A stretch of DNA of 64,000 bases from an uncultured Clostridiaceae bacterium (GTDB taxonomy: Bacteria; Bacillota; Clostridia; Lachnospirales; Lachnospiraceae), in NCBI GenBank assembly GCA_947177415.1, contig CAMWUK010000001.1:1-64000 (forward strand). The letters are read 5' to 3'. The notes under the pieces were generated by a model. That model was not told the origin of the DNA and made no database searches. It worked only from the letters and a program-made list of their open reading frames with translations. The position numbers and the translations under genes are program-made. This document shows positions 44,214 to 53,389 of this stretch, piece after piece; the stretch's first letter is position 1, and each line of letters begins with the position of its first letter.

Positions 44214-45056
44214 CTATAGTCCCAACGCCTTACTGGTAAGGCTCTGGGCTCCTTTTACACTTCCCACGGTCAGCGCAATCGTAAATGTCATCTCACACAG
44301 ATAAATAAGGGTTTTCGCCCAATCAGAATAATCCCCCGTAAAGGACGGCAGCCCCGCATTGATAAAGGCATTGCAGACGATAATCGCCAGTGCCATTGTA
44401 ACCGCCTCAAACGCCACCGACAGGAAATACTTGCTGTAAGTGACGGCTGTGTGTGCCACCATCCGGTTGCCACTCATGGTAGAGTAGGCAATCGAACCGA
44501 TTGGCACGATGATTAGCAGTTTCAGAAAGCGGAAATATACCGTGTAAAGCAGGAAGAAACCGCAGATTATCACTATCAGCGACAGCAATGCCGCCAGTAT
44601 CAGCATAATCAGGCTCTCCCCAAACCCTAAGTTTTCAATAACCTCCGCCTGTTCCTTTGCGATTTTCAGTTCCGTGTTGTTCCCTGCACTGAGCAGCCCC
44701 ACCAGATTGCCGATGGAAGTAAAAAAGGCTTTCATGATCGTTACATTGTTTGCCACCATATACTCCGCCAGCCCAAGCCGGATCAGGATACGCAGGATTA
44801 CCTCAAACCTCATTTCCTCCCTTATATCAATACTTTCCGAGCAGAACCCTATCACAAAGAACAGCACCACAAGGGAAGAACCGACAGCCACAAATATAGG
44901 CTCAATGCCGGCTATGACATTCCACGGCCCGCCTCCCTTAAATGCGTCGGGGGACTGCCCCAAAAGGTCAAATATAAGGGAAATCTGGTTATTCCAGAAC
45001 CCGAACACCGCCTCCAGAAGGGCAAGGATTTTATCCCCCAGCTTAAAAATGTCCAT
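44214..45056 (-). CDS. VirB6/TrbL-like conjugation channel protein
   Basis: A protein of 280 residues after GAGGTGAC. At least five hydrophobic segments are visible: 55-75, 92-112, 150-175, 180-200 and 205-260. The layout is typical of the TrbL/VirB6-like polytopic subunit of Gram-positive type IV systems of the Tn1549 kind. It lies directly downstream of the Maff2 gene and upstream of PrgI and VirB4, the conserved order of these systems. Confidence 0.85.
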   Translation of the reverse strand: MDIFKLGDKILALLEAVFGFWNNQISLIFDLLGQSPDAFKGGGPWNVIAGIEPIFVAVGSSLVVLFFVIGFCSESIDIREEMRFEVILRILIRLGLAEYMVANNVTIMKAFFTSIGNLVGLLSAGNNTELKIAKEQAEVIENLGFGESLIMLILAALLSLIVIICGFFLLYTVYFRFLKLLIIVPIGSIAYSTMSGNRMVAHTAVTYSKYFLSVAFEAVTMALAIIVCNAFINAGLPSFTGDYSDWAKTLIYLCEMTFTIALTVGSVKGAQSLTSKALGL

Positions 45057-45082
45057 TTCAAGTCACCTCATTTCCGCTTTTC

Positions 45083-45436
45083 CTAAAATCCCAAGAATGT
45101 CAGCACAGAGGAAATCCCTGCCATCATAGCTCCCGCAACGATCCCTTTCAGTGCGGAGTTCATGGTAGAGGAATCCTGCTGCTGGTATGCCTGTGCAAAT
45201 TCCATGACATTTTTTGCAAGGATAATGACGCCCACTGCCCCGATCACTGCAATCACTAACGTCTTTAAGTTGTCAAGCGGCTTTGTGACGGCACTGGTAT
45301 CTCCGCCCGCCGCAAAAGCCGTCACTGTCATTTGTGACATGGCATACACCGCCCCGGCAAAAGCCGGAACCAGAACCTTTTTGCAGAAACCGGCAATATT
45401 GTTTTGTTTTTTCTTACTTGTGTTGTTTCTCATCAT
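45083..45436 (-). CDS. Maff2-family (VirB2-like) small membrane protein
   Basis: The ATG at 45436 has AGGAG at 6 nt and is preferred; 117 residues. A basic start (MMRNNTSKKKQNN) and hydrophobic stretch end in AFAAGG, a likely signal or processing site. Two further hydrophobic helices follow: PLDNLKTLVIAVIGAVGVI and GIVAGAMMAGISSVLTFLGF. This is the Maff2 pattern, a pilin-like VirB2 counterpart. It is located between VirD4 and VirB6 genes as usual. Confidence 0.85.
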   Translation of the reverse strand: MMRNNTSKKKQNNIAGFCKKVLVPAFAGAVYAMSQMTVTAFAAGGDTSAVTKPLDNLKTLVIAVIGAVGVIILAKNVMEFAQAYQQQDSSTMNSALKGIVAGAMMAGISSVLTFLGF

Positions 45437-45462
45437 TGCTATCTCCTTTTCTTCAAAAATAA

Positions 45463-45513
45463 CGGAGATAAAAATATGGACAGACTTCTTCCATCCACGG
45501 CTTTTTATCTCCG
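45463..45513. repeat. 12-bp perfect inverted repeat upstream of the Maff2 gene
   Basis: CGGAGATAAAAA (45463-45474) is the exact reverse complement of 45502-45513, with a 27-nt loop. It lies in the 200-bp gap between VirD4 and Maff2. On the minus strand the second arm runs into TTATTTTTG, so it may be a terminator or RNA-processing site that lets the small Maff2 product be made at a different level. A second hairpin with ACCGGG/CCCGGT arms is near 45590. Confidence 0.6.
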
Positions 45514-45639
45514 CTGATGAAACAAGTCCATCCACATCTGCTCTTTATATCCATCGGGAATACTCCCGTTACTTAAGTGAAACCGGGCTTTCCCCGGTAC
45601 GTTAATGCCTTAACCGCCCCCTTTCATACTATTTTTCTT

Positions 45640-47943
45640 TTATTCGTATCTTCTGCGTATCTCCATCATCCGTACCACCGAAGTTTCCGGATAGAAGTAT
45701 GACAGTATCACATCCTTTGGCACACGGACAGCCATTGCCCGCTTTAATTCCTCTTTCTGCTCCACGGTAAATTTCCAGTGGAACATACGGTAGGAAATGG
45801 AATCTGCTGCCTGGTCCTCCCTGCCTGCAGGCTGCTGTTGTTTTCTCCTTTCTGATACCGTCTCCGGCTTTCCGTCATTGCCTGCCACAACCGGCTCCTC
45901 CGTTCCTTCATTTCCTATTACAAAGGATTCCGGTATTCCTGCATCGAAAACCTCTGGAACATCTGACACCCCTGAACCTCCTGCTGCAAATGGTTCTCCT
46001 GTTTCATCTTCCGTATCAAAGGCATATTCCAGCTCCGGCTCCATATCCTCATTCAGCCGGTCCCGCTGCTCCTGCTCATCCAAATCCATAAAGCGTTTTT
46101 CCACTTCCATCTGCCCTAACAGCATGAAATCCTCATAAGGGATTGTGTCAATATAAACCGGCTCCCCCTTTGCTTTCAGTCCCTCATAGTAGGCAAGTGA
46201 CTTCTCATTCAGTATGGTAAATCCCGGTTCCACACTTTCCCCCTCCGCTGCCGGCTCATGCTCATAAGGCACGCCTTCCCCGTCTGCGGTTTGGGAAAAT
46301 ATTGGGTGTCCAAAAGGATTATATTTATTGTCCAGTATCGGATCGAACCCACGGATAAAGATAAGGCACTTTTTATTGTCCATCTTCCTGACTTCATCGG
46401 GTGTCATAATCTCCCTGCCCAGGACATCATAATTCCTTGAGGAACTTCCCTGCCGACCTCTGGTTTCCCCACTTGATTTTTTATCAATGGTCGCCTTGCC
46501 AAGCAGCTTTGAGATATACTCATGGGTGCTCTGTTCGTTTCCGCCGAGATAAACCAAACTGTCACAATTCCCCGGTATCGTTTCCCAAGTATCCTTAAAC
46601 AGTGCCTTTATCTGTGCAAGGTTCTGAATGATAATCACACTGGAAATCTCACGGCTGCGCATGGTGGATAACAGCGAGCAGTAATCATCCGGCAATGCCA
46701 CATTGCTGAACTCATCCAGCATAAAAGTGACATGCACCGGCAGCCTGCCCCCGCAGTTAAAATCCGCCTGATAGTACAGTTCCTGAAATATCTGCGTGTA
46801 GAGCATTCCGATGATATAGTTATAGGATTTATCCGAATCCGGTATCACACAGAATAATGCGGTTTTCGTCTTTCCATCCCCATTGACGCCAATGCCAAGC
46901 TCCGCAAGGTTTAACTCATCCCTTGACAGCATACGGAGGACCTGCTTATTCTCCAGAGTTGCCAGACGGGAGTTGGCACTGATAATAATGGAACGGACTG
47001 TATCGCCCGCACCACGCATACACTTGTTGTATTGCTTGACCGCCGGGTGGTTATCTTTCAAAGGGCTTGTCGCCTCCAGAAACTTCATTCTGGTATCCAG
47101 CATGGACGGCTTGCCCTTTTCCGTGACTTCTGCCTCCTCCATGAGTTTCAGCACAGAGGCAAAATTCCGTTTTGACGGCTTTTCTTCCAGCCACACATAA
47201 TAGAAAAGTGCCTGCAGGAACAGCCCTTCCGCTTTCTCCCAGAACGGATCGGAGGGGTTGGAGCCTTTCGGGGTGGTGTTGCTCATAATGTTCGTTATCA
47301 GCTTTACCACATCCGTTTCCTCACGGATATAGGCAAAGGGATTGTAACAGTCCGACTTTCCCATTTCCAGAAGGTTAATGACTTTCACGTTGTAACCGTT
47401 ATTTTTCAGCATTTCCCCTTCGCTCCGCAGCAGTTCCCCTTTCGGATCGGTTAAAATAAAGGAAGTGTTTAACTGCATTAAATTGGGCTTTACCTCATAG
47501 AACGTCTTTCCTGCACCGGAACCACCAATAATAAGGACATTGTTATTGAGTTTGGTGTGCCTTGTATCAAGGCTCATACGGACATTCTGGCTCAGTATGC
47601 GGTTCCTGTTCTCATCCTTGTCTGCCAGAAAGCGGTTGACCTGCTTTATATCTGCCAGCTTTGAAGTTCCGTATTCCTTCCCCGGCATGAAATTCCTCTG
47701 GCTTGTATAATACATGACCACGATTACCGCATATACCAGCAGTGCATAGCCGATCATGCGGAAGGTAAATTCATTATAATAATCGTGAAGGGGATAGGAA
47801 CATACAATGGAAAACCTCTCCAGGAACTCATTAAACTCTATCCCCTCCCGCCATGCCCCTGCCACCAGATACCCAAGAAAGGCAGAGGCAATGGCACCAA
47901 TTACAATCATTATGATATTTGGTTTCTTCTTTGTTGTCTGCAT
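45640..47943 (-). CDS. virD4: VirD4/TraG-family coupling protein
   Basis: A protein of 767 residues after AGGAGGCG. Two N-terminal transmembrane segments (about 10-30 and 62-84) precede the ATPase: Walker A VLIIGGSGAGKTFYEV, DPKGELLRSEG, and Walker B VTFMLDEFSNVALPD. A Glu-rich tail of about 180 residues ends in KDVILSYFYPE. It links the relaxosome to the type IV channel and pumps DNA. The gene abuts the DUF3801/PcfB gene, the known pairing in Tn1549-like elements. Confidence 0.94.
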   Translation of the reverse strand: MQTTKKKPNIIMIVIGAIASAFLGYLVAGAWREGIEFNEFLERFSIVCSYPLHDYYNEFTFRMIGYALLVYAVIVVMYYTSQRNFMPGKEYGTSKLADIKQVNRFLADKDENRNRILSQNVRMSLDTRHTKLNNNVLIIGGSGAGKTFYEVKPNLMQLNTSFILTDPKGELLRSEGEMLKNNGYNVKVINLLEMGKSDCYNPFAYIREETDVVKLITNIMSNTTPKGSNPSDPFWEKAEGLFLQALFYYVWLEEKPSKRNFASVLKLMEEAEVTEKGKPSMLDTRMKFLEATSPLKDNHPAVKQYNKCMRGAGDTVRSIIISANSRLATLENKQVLRMLSRDELNLAELGIGVNGDGKTKTALFCVIPDSDKSYNYIIGMLYTQIFQELYYQADFNCGGRLPVHVTFMLDEFSNVALPDDYCSLLSTMRSREISSVIIIQNLAQIKALFKDTWETIPGNCDSLVYLGGNEQSTHEYISKLLGKATIDKKSSGETRGRQGSSSRNYDVLGREIMTPDEVRKMDNKKCLIFIRGFDPILDNKYNPFGHPIFSQTADGEGVPYEHEPAAEGESVEPGFTILNEKSLAYYEGLKAKGEPVYIDTIPYEDFMLLGQMEVEKRFMDLDEQEQRDRLNEDMEPELEYAFDTEDETGEPFAAGGSGVSDVPEVFDAGIPESFVIGNEGTEEPVVAGNDGKPETVSERRKQQQPAGREDQAADSISYRMFHWKFTVEQKEELKRAMAVRVPKDVILSYFYPETSVVRMMEIRRRYE

Positions 47944-47945
47944 TG

Positions 47946-49058
47946 CTAACGCCTCCTGACTCTTTCCGTTGTTTTTGCCGGCTGCGGCTTTGCTGCCCTG
48001 TAATGCTGCCTTACTGCTGCCTCCACCCTGTCATAATGCCCGCTGTAAAGTTCTTCCCCTTTTATGGTACGGAGTACCCGGTTGTCTGCGGAGTAAATCT
48101 TATATTCCCTGTTCTTGTCCAGATAGGTGAGCAGCGTCTTTCCATTATGGATTTCCATAATATCTGCCTTGTTTATCCAGATATACCCCTCATTCTGCCC
48201 ATACATGCCCGGCACCCTTGTCTTTACGGCACGGTCATTTTCCTGTGCAATCAGCTTTTTTGTGATGGTAATGTCAAGCAGTGAAGTGTTTTTCGACGCT
48301 GCTATCTGCCTCATGCGGTTGCTTAGTTCCTGATACCTGCTGATCCTCCGGTCAAACGCCTCCCGTTCCATGATGACACGGTAATTGCCCGCATCATCTG
48401 CCCTGTCAAGAACACCGATCTTCGCAAGCTGCCCGATCACTTTTTCCGCCTCGTCTGCCCCCACCTGCAGGTCTGCCTTTACCGCCTCCACGCTGACCAG
48501 CTTTTTCTCCACTGCATAATGGCCGACTTTCTGTATCAGCCCGTCAATGGCGCTGTCTGCCCGGACTGTCTCATCCGCATGGAGTTTCCGTGGGGATTTT
48601 CCGTTTTTTTCATTCTCCAGATACTGTAATATCTGTTTCAGCTTTTCCTCATTGCCGCTTTTTAAGTATTCATCCATATTGAATACCCTGCCGTCCTGTA
48701 ACTTCTGCGACATCATCCGTATCCTCGGCGCTGCCTCGGAATGAAACATCACTTCCGTAATACCGTCATTCCTGTTGGCATCCGGCATTTCCGAATACAG
48801 AATCCCGTATCTTTTCGCCAGTTTACGGAACTTCTTCAAATCCTCATCCGCAAAGGAAAGCACCTGTATGTCGCCGCCTTTTGCCAGCAGCCCCTTCAGG
48901 TTTGTCTTTCCCATTTCCTTCTCATGCTCTAACATTGCCACAATCAAATCCAGCGCTTTCTGCATGGAATGGATTCCGGCACTCCCCATTTTCATGGCTA
49001 TCTCTATCCCGTCATAAGTGACACGGATAATCTGTACTGCGTCTGCTATCTCTGACAT
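47946..49058 (-). CDS. DUF3801 (PcfB-like) relaxosome accessory protein
   Basis: A protein of 370 residues after TTGGAGGT. The N-terminal 135 residues are DUF3801: GKTNLKGLLAKGGDIQVLSF and LAKRYGILYSEM ... DGITEVMFHSEAA. The longer-than-usual C-terminal part (170-370) has a winged-helix-like stretch (VSVEAVKADLQVGADEAEKV) and a basic end. PcfB-type proteins connect relaxase-bound DNA to the coupling protein. The stop codon lies 3 bp before the virD4 start. Confidence 0.85.
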   Translation of the reverse strand: MSEIADAVQIIRVTYDGIEIAMKMGSAGIHSMQKALDLIVAMLEHEKEMGKTNLKGLLAKGGDIQVLSFADEDLKKFRKLAKRYGILYSEMPDANRNDGITEVMFHSEAAPRIRMMSQKLQDGRVFNMDEYLKSGNEEKLKQILQYLENEKNGKSPRKLHADETVRADSAIDGLIQKVGHYAVEKKLVSVEAVKADLQVGADEAEKVIGQLAKIGVLDRADDAGNYRVIMEREAFDRRISRYQELSNRMRQIAASKNTSLLDITITKKLIAQENDRAVKTRVPGMYGQNEGYIWINKADIMEIHNGKTLLTYLDKNREYKIYSADNRVLRTIKGEELYSGHYDRVEAAVRQHYRAAKPQPAKTTERVRRR

Positions 49059-49090
49059 TTTTTACCTCCAATCGTATTAAATATTTTCCT

Positions 49091-50440
49091 TTACTGGTAG
49101 GCCCTTTCCGCCACCACAATCTCAATAGCCTGTGCCATTTCCTCCGCACTGAAACCGCTGTCAATCAGGTCGTTTATTTCCTGCTCAACAAGCCCTGCCT
49201 GTATCGCCATCCTGACCTGTTCCATCTGTGCAGGGTTTAACCCTTTGCCTGTCAGCTGCTTTATCAGCCCTGAACCCTGCCTGCCCCTGCCGAAAATCTT
49301 TTCCGCAAACGCCCTGATCCCCTCCGGCTTTCTGCGTACCGTCCTCTCTACCGGGATAAGGTGCTTTTCCCCATTTTTGCCCCTTATGGCAACAAGGAAA
49401 TCATTATTTTCCATATCCCCGTCACCGCTGTTTTCCGGGCCTGTTCCCTGCTGCTCCGGTATTTTCTGCCCTATGCCGGCAGCCTGCTGTCTCCCCGCCG
49501 GCTGCTGTTCCCCGGCAGTATTCCGTGCTGCCATTGTCTGTCCCGCTGCTGTCTGCCGCCCTGCTGCCCCTGACACTGCCATTTCTTCCATTTCTTTTAA
49601 CCTCTGACCCATCCCGTCTTTCTCTTTCTGGACTGCCTCAAGGTCTGCTATCAGTTGGCTTTTTTCCTCAAGAAGTGTCTGGTTCTGCTGATAGAAACGG
49701 TCCCGTTCCTCTAAGATGGAACGCTTTTCACTGTCATAGCCTGCTTTATCCTGCTCCAGTTCCCTGACCTGCTTTTCCAGGCTTTCCGCTTTTGTGCGTA
49801 ATTCCGCATTCTCTGACGCCTGCCTGTTATTGATTTCCTGCTGAGCCTCCAGCTCCTTTTCCCTCTGCCTTAGTTCTTCCGTCATGGAAGTAATCTTCTC
49901 CTGTGATAATTCTGTTTCCGGGCTCTCTTTTTCCCGTGCCGCCCCTGCCTCACGGTTTGCCTGATATACCAGTTTCAATGCCTGCTCCATGTCATAGGCG
50001 GTCAGGTTTTTAGAACCCACGTCTGACAGCTGCGCCACCGTCACGCCTTTGTCATAATAATTTGCCAGTAACTGCATCTGGTAGGGATTGAAACCTCCCC
50101 CTGCCAGCAGCCGCAGCAAATCCCCGTCACTGTCTGCCCGCATGATGGAAGAAAACTTCCTGCAGCGGTCCATCTGCCATCCCGCCTCCGCATACAGGGC
50201 AACCAGTTCTTTTGGGTAGCCAAGCTCCAAATCCTCCTTTGCAAGTTTCAACGCATCATCCTTACAGCCCTTTTCCTTAAACTCCATAATGGCGGATGCA
50301 ACCTGCGCATTCTCTGGTTTCCTTGTTTCCATATCCTGCCTCTCTTTCCTGTTTTTTTCACATACACTAATATTCCTTTGGGATTCCGCATGGGTAAACC
50401 TTCCCTCATCTCCTTGCTCCTCCGGATCGTTCCATGCCAC
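49091..50440 (-). CDS. Coiled-coil conjugative-element protein
   Basis: 449 residues from the GTG at 50440, or about 413 from an ATG at 50332; neither has an ideal ribosome-binding site. The upstream start overlaps the previous gene by 35 bp. Helical repeats at about 60-165 (LLAGGGFNPYQMQLLANYYDKG) resemble a short segment near the C-terminus (LTGKGLNPAQMEQVRMAIQAG). A long coiled coil lies between residues 180 and 290, then a Gln/Ala/Gly-rich linker. It is probably a DNA-processing scaffold; function unknown. It lies between the relaxase and DUF3801 genes. Confidence 0.65.
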   Translation of the reverse strand: MAWNDPEEQGDEGRFTHAESQRNISVCEKNRKERQDMETRKPENAQVASAIMEFKEKGCKDDALKLAKEDLELGYPKELVALYAEAGWQMDRCRKFSSIMRADSDGDLLRLLAGGGFNPYQMQLLANYYDKGVTVAQLSDVGSKNLTAYDMEQALKLVYQANREAGAAREKESPETELSQEKITSMTEELRQREKELEAQQEINNRQASENAELRTKAESLEKQVRELEQDKAGYDSEKRSILEERDRFYQQNQTLLEEKSQLIADLEAVQKEKDGMGQRLKEMEEMAVSGAAGRQTAAGQTMAARNTAGEQQPAGRQQAAGIGQKIPEQQGTGPENSGDGDMENNDFLVAIRGKNGEKHLIPVERTVRRKPEGIRAFAEKIFGRGRQGSGLIKQLTGKGLNPAQMEQVRMAIQAGLVEQEINDLIDSGFSAEEMAQAIEIVVAERAYQ

Positions 50441-50774
50441 GCTCCTCCCTGCCTTTCCCCTCCAGCATTTCCAGATATGGTTTCATATCCTCCACTGCCT
50501 GTTTTACCAGAGGGTGTTCCCGGTATGCCGGGATTAAGTCAATCATATCCTGTGCAATCCCCCTGCCCTGATATAACGGCCATTTTGTGCCGGAATAATC
50601 AGGAATGCTTTCATCCTGCAGCACAAAACCGATCCCCGGTCCATATGGCTTGTTCCCCGCACAAATCCACATATACACATCCACTGCCTCCGGCAGCGTC
50701 AGGTTTTCATGCAGTTCCCCAAGCCTATCTGGGAACTCCATGCACTCCGCCGCAAAAAAAGTTATTTCTGCCAT
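50406..50774 (-). CDS. Small accessory protein, YodL/polyvalent-like
   Basis: A protein of 122 residues after GGAGGTAATG. It is acidic, with LTLPEAVDVYMWICAGNK, GPGIGFVLQDES and a C-terminal basic tail. The GIGFxL pattern and short helical form recall YodL/LPD16-type modules in polyvalent proteins of mobile elements, some linked to antirestriction. The match is weak. The gene overlaps the coiled-coil gene start and follows the relaxase by 70 bp. Confidence 0.55.
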   Translation of the reverse strand: MAEITFFAAECMEFPDRLGELHENLTLPEAVDVYMWICAGNKPYGPGIGFVLQDESIPDYSGTKWPLYQGRGIAQDMIDLIPAYREHPLVKQAVEDMKPYLEMLEGKGREERGMERSGGARR

Positions 50775-50844
50775 CTGCCATTACCTCCATCCATACATTT
50801 TCTACTTACCTGTCCAGCATATAAAAATAACAGCCCGCAATAAG

Positions 50845-52293
50845 TCATTCCTGACTCCGGCTGTCCCTGCTGATTTCCTGTTCTGTTTTTTCCACCTGTC
50901 TGTTTCGTGTCCTTTCCAGGCTTTCCGTAAATTCCCGTATCATTTCCCCTGACATTTTTAACCTACGGCTGATTTCCCTCTGCCTCTGGTAAATGCCGCT
51001 GCCCTTATCCTTATATTTTTTGCGGAGTATTTCTGTTTCTTCCAGTGAATACCCCTCACTCCGCAACTGCTCCTCCAATGCCTGATAACGCAGGTGTTCC
51101 TTTTCAAAAAAGTCATCCCCTGCCTGATAACTCTTTTCTGCCGGGGCTAATTCCGACATCTTATCTGCCAGAGAAAACAGCGGCTCCATTTGCTTTTTCT
51201 CCCGGTACAATTCCCGCCTCTCCTTCCGGCACTCTGCCGCCTTTTCCTTCAGATTGTCCCGGACTGCTGCCAGTTCCGTTAGGGAATGGATTCCATTCTT
51301 TACAAGGAACAGATACTTCTCATGGACTTCCTGCATTTTGCGGATTTCCTCACGGTACTCCCACGCCCTGCTGTAAGGCAGCCTTTCCAGATGGCGCAGG
51401 CGGCATATCTTCGCATAATAGGTTTTCTGTATGCCGGTCAGCTTTGTCCTGCGTAAGAACTCATCCTTTGGCAGTTCAATGGTATGAGGGTTTTGCCCAC
51501 GGTCTCTTTTTGCATAGGTTTCCATGTTTTCAGAGTGGATTCTCTCCCGTATTCTTTCCTCCGTATAGTTATCCCCCATAGATTTGCACCGGCAGAACCG
51601 CTGCATCCCCTTAGGCCTGACCGCCAGATATTTATTCTGCTTAATGTCATAGCCCTTTTCCACCATAAGGTCAAGAAACCCTTCGAAGGAATCTGCCTGC
51701 ATGACACAGGCATCCACATCCCTCTGTATCATTTCCCGCCAGATGAATTTCCCGTCCCGGAACTCATTCCAGTCCTTATACCTCTCATTGCGTTTCCTGC
51801 CGTGTTCCTCTATATCTATGGTGGAAAGCCCGTATTCCTCACAAAGGCGGTTCGTGATGGGCTGTATCTTTTTTGCCCAGTCCCCCTTTTCGTAACGGTA
51901 CTTCCTTCCATTCAGGTAATTCACGCTGTTGAATATGATATGCCCGTGGACATGGGCGGTGTTGTCATGGACGGCAAGGACAGCCTCATACTCCTGCCCC
52001 AGATATTCATCCACAAACCTGCGTATAATCTCAAAAGCGGTGTCCGGGCTTACCTCCCCTTCCTCAAAAGAAATGATGAGGTGGTAGCCCTGCCTCTTGT
52101 CCGTCTTTCCATACTTCTGTTTCGTTGCCGCCATCTGTCCATATGCTTTCCCCGGCTGGCAGTTAATCCCCGTTACCAGCCTGCCGTCCTGCGTTTTCTC
52201 CCTGTCAAGGATATAGGAAACCGCCTGTTCCAGATGTTTCCCCGAAAACTTCACGCCGCTGTCATTTATGGTCAGAATTTTAGTGATAGCCAA
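50845..52293 (-). CDS. MobA/VirD2-type relaxase
   Basis: The likely start is the TTG at 52293 (LAITKILTI), since the track ATG lies in the mobC coding sequence; about 482 residues. The N-terminal relaxase domain has YHLIISFEEGE and the metal-binding three-His motif HDNTAHVHGHIIFNSVN; the nicking Tyr is probably in AVSYILDREK near residue 30. The C-terminal half is coiled coil and basic. It nicks at oriT and pilots the strand. It overlaps mobC by 14 bp. Confidence 0.9.
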   Translation of the reverse strand: MAITKILTINDSGVKFSGKHLEQAVSYILDREKTQDGRLVTGINCQPGKAYGQMAATKQKYGKTDKRQGYHLIISFEEGEVSPDTAFEIIRRFVDEYLGQEYEAVLAVHDNTAHVHGHIIFNSVNYLNGRKYRYEKGDWAKKIQPITNRLCEEYGLSTIDIEEHGRKRNERYKDWNEFRDGKFIWREMIQRDVDACVMQADSFEGFLDLMVEKGYDIKQNKYLAVRPKGMQRFCRCKSMGDNYTEERIRERIHSENMETYAKRDRGQNPHTIELPKDEFLRRTKLTGIQKTYYAKICRLRHLERLPYSRAWEYREEIRKMQEVHEKYLFLVKNGIHSLTELAAVRDNLKEKAAECRKERRELYREKKQMEPLFSLADKMSELAPAEKSYQAGDDFFEKEHLRYQALEEQLRSEGYSLEETEILRKKYKDKGSGIYQRQREISRRLKMSGEMIREFTESLERTRNRQVEKTEQEISRDSRSQE

Positions 52294-52603
52294 GAGCCGC
52301 CACCACCCTTTCCATTTCCTCATTCAGTTTCCGCATATAGGCAACCAGACGGATTTTGTCTGACTCCCGGTACAGTCCCGAATTATTGTTATGGACAATC
52401 TCATTGATATTGACGCCGATCCGGTTCACTTCATTGATAAGGGCTTTCAACCCCTGCCTCACTTCCGGGTAATCGTTCGGCTTCTGCGTTATCAGCAGAC
52501 GGAAATAATCGGATTCCTTCATTCCCGCCTCTTTCGCCTTATCAGAGAAAATCCCCGCATCATGGGCAGTCAGACGGAAATGCTTTACAACCTCCTTTGC
52601 CAT
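52280..52603 (-). CDS. mobC: MobC-family relaxosome protein
   Basis: A protein of 107 residues after GATGAGGTAG. It begins with a ribbon-helix-helix-like stretch (VVKHFRLTAHDAGIFSDKAKEAG, SDYFRLLIT) and continues with the MobC signature LKALINEVNRIGVNINEIVHNNN. It binds oriT and assists nicking. Its stop overlaps the relaxase start and its start abuts the previous gene's stop, so the three are translationally coupled. Confidence 0.92.
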   Translation of the reverse strand: MAKEVVKHFRLTAHDAGIFSDKAKEAGMKESDYFRLLITQKPNDYPEVRQGLKALINEVNRIGVNINEIVHNNNSGLYRESDKIRLVAYMRKLNEEMERVVAALGYH

Positions 52604-53164
52604 CTACCTCATCCTTTCCCTTTCCTGCCTGCGCTGCATAAATTCCTGTACGCTTTCTTTTTCCCCTGCGCTCCTTTCCGCTCTGCCCTGGCTGTATATC
52701 TTCATTTTTTCCCGCACTCCTTCCGGTATCTCCCCCAATGCAAGAGTAATTACTTCCATTGCACACTCCACTGCAATCTGCTCATACTTTGTCTGTTTAT
52801 ACAGCCCGTCCAGCACTTCCTCCTGCTGTTTCAGAATGCCGTGTGCGTCACTGAACCGGTTATAGTCCTCCTGGCAGTCCGGATTTTTCATGCCGTCCTC
52901 CATCTCGTCTATCAGTTCCAGATTCCACTCACATACATCGTGTATGGCATCATCTATGGAATATGGCCGGTACTCCGGGGATTCCTCCCCCATATCTTTT
53001 ACCACCAGTTCCTGATTACGGACAGCCAGTGTCATATTATGCTCTTTCAGATAGTCCAGAATGATTCCCGCCTCACTCTGTCCCATGCTTACCCCTGATC
53101 CTGCCAGATGTAGCCACATAACAAGCTCACCGGGCATATTTACTTCAAGCACTTCCGTTCCCAT
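52604..53164 (-). CDS. Unknown protein upstream of mobC
   Basis: The ATG at 53164 lies 9 nt after AGGAGGT and is preferred; the 40 earlier track residues cross oriT-like DNA and look non-coding. 186 residues, acidic, helical, with no known domain (YSIDDAIHDVCEWNLELIDEM; EQIAVECAMEVITLALGEIP). It is the first gene downstream of the oriT/iteron region and coupled to mobC, so a role in transfer initiation or replication control is possible. Confidence 0.65.
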   Translation of the reverse strand: MGTEVLEVNMPGELVMWLHLAGSGVSMGQSEAGIILDYLKEHNMTLAVRNQELVVKDMGEESPEYRPYSIDDAIHDVCEWNLELIDEMEDGMKNPDCQEDYNRFSDAHGILKQQEEVLDGLYKQTKYEQIAVECAMEVITLALGEIPEGVREKMKIYSQGRAERSAGEKESVQEFMQRRQERERMR

Positions 53165-53280
53165 GCTCCCTGCACCTCCTGTTTTCATTTCCTTACCTGT
53201 CTGTTTTTTATCCTGCTGCAAATCCTCCCTGCCCCCGAAACCTTTGGCTCCCTTGCACTCCCAAAGGTTTCGCCAGATAC

Positions 53281-53347
53281 GCATTTTGTGTCACAAAATG
53301 CAAGCCTGCCAATGGCCCGGCTTTCTGGTCAGGGGAGTAACCCCTGA
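53281..53347. other. Probable origin of transfer (oriT)
   Basis: Two inverted repeats stand in the gap upstream of the mobC/relaxase genes: GCATTTTGTG (53281-53290) with CACAAAATGC (53292-53301), a one-base centre, and TCAGGGG (53329-53335) with CCCCTGA (53341-53347), a 5-nt loop. Paired arms next to a GC-rich hairpin directly before MobC and the relaxase are the usual oriT layout for MOBP relaxases. The exact nick site cannot be called. Confidence 0.55.
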
Positions 53348-53389
53348 AACCCCCAATAAAATACGGTAAATATCATATAATAGGAAAAT

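Noticed and set aside
51484-52407. Plus-strand ORF of 307 residues
   Set aside because: Antisense shadow of the relaxase and mobC genes, whose motifs are complete.
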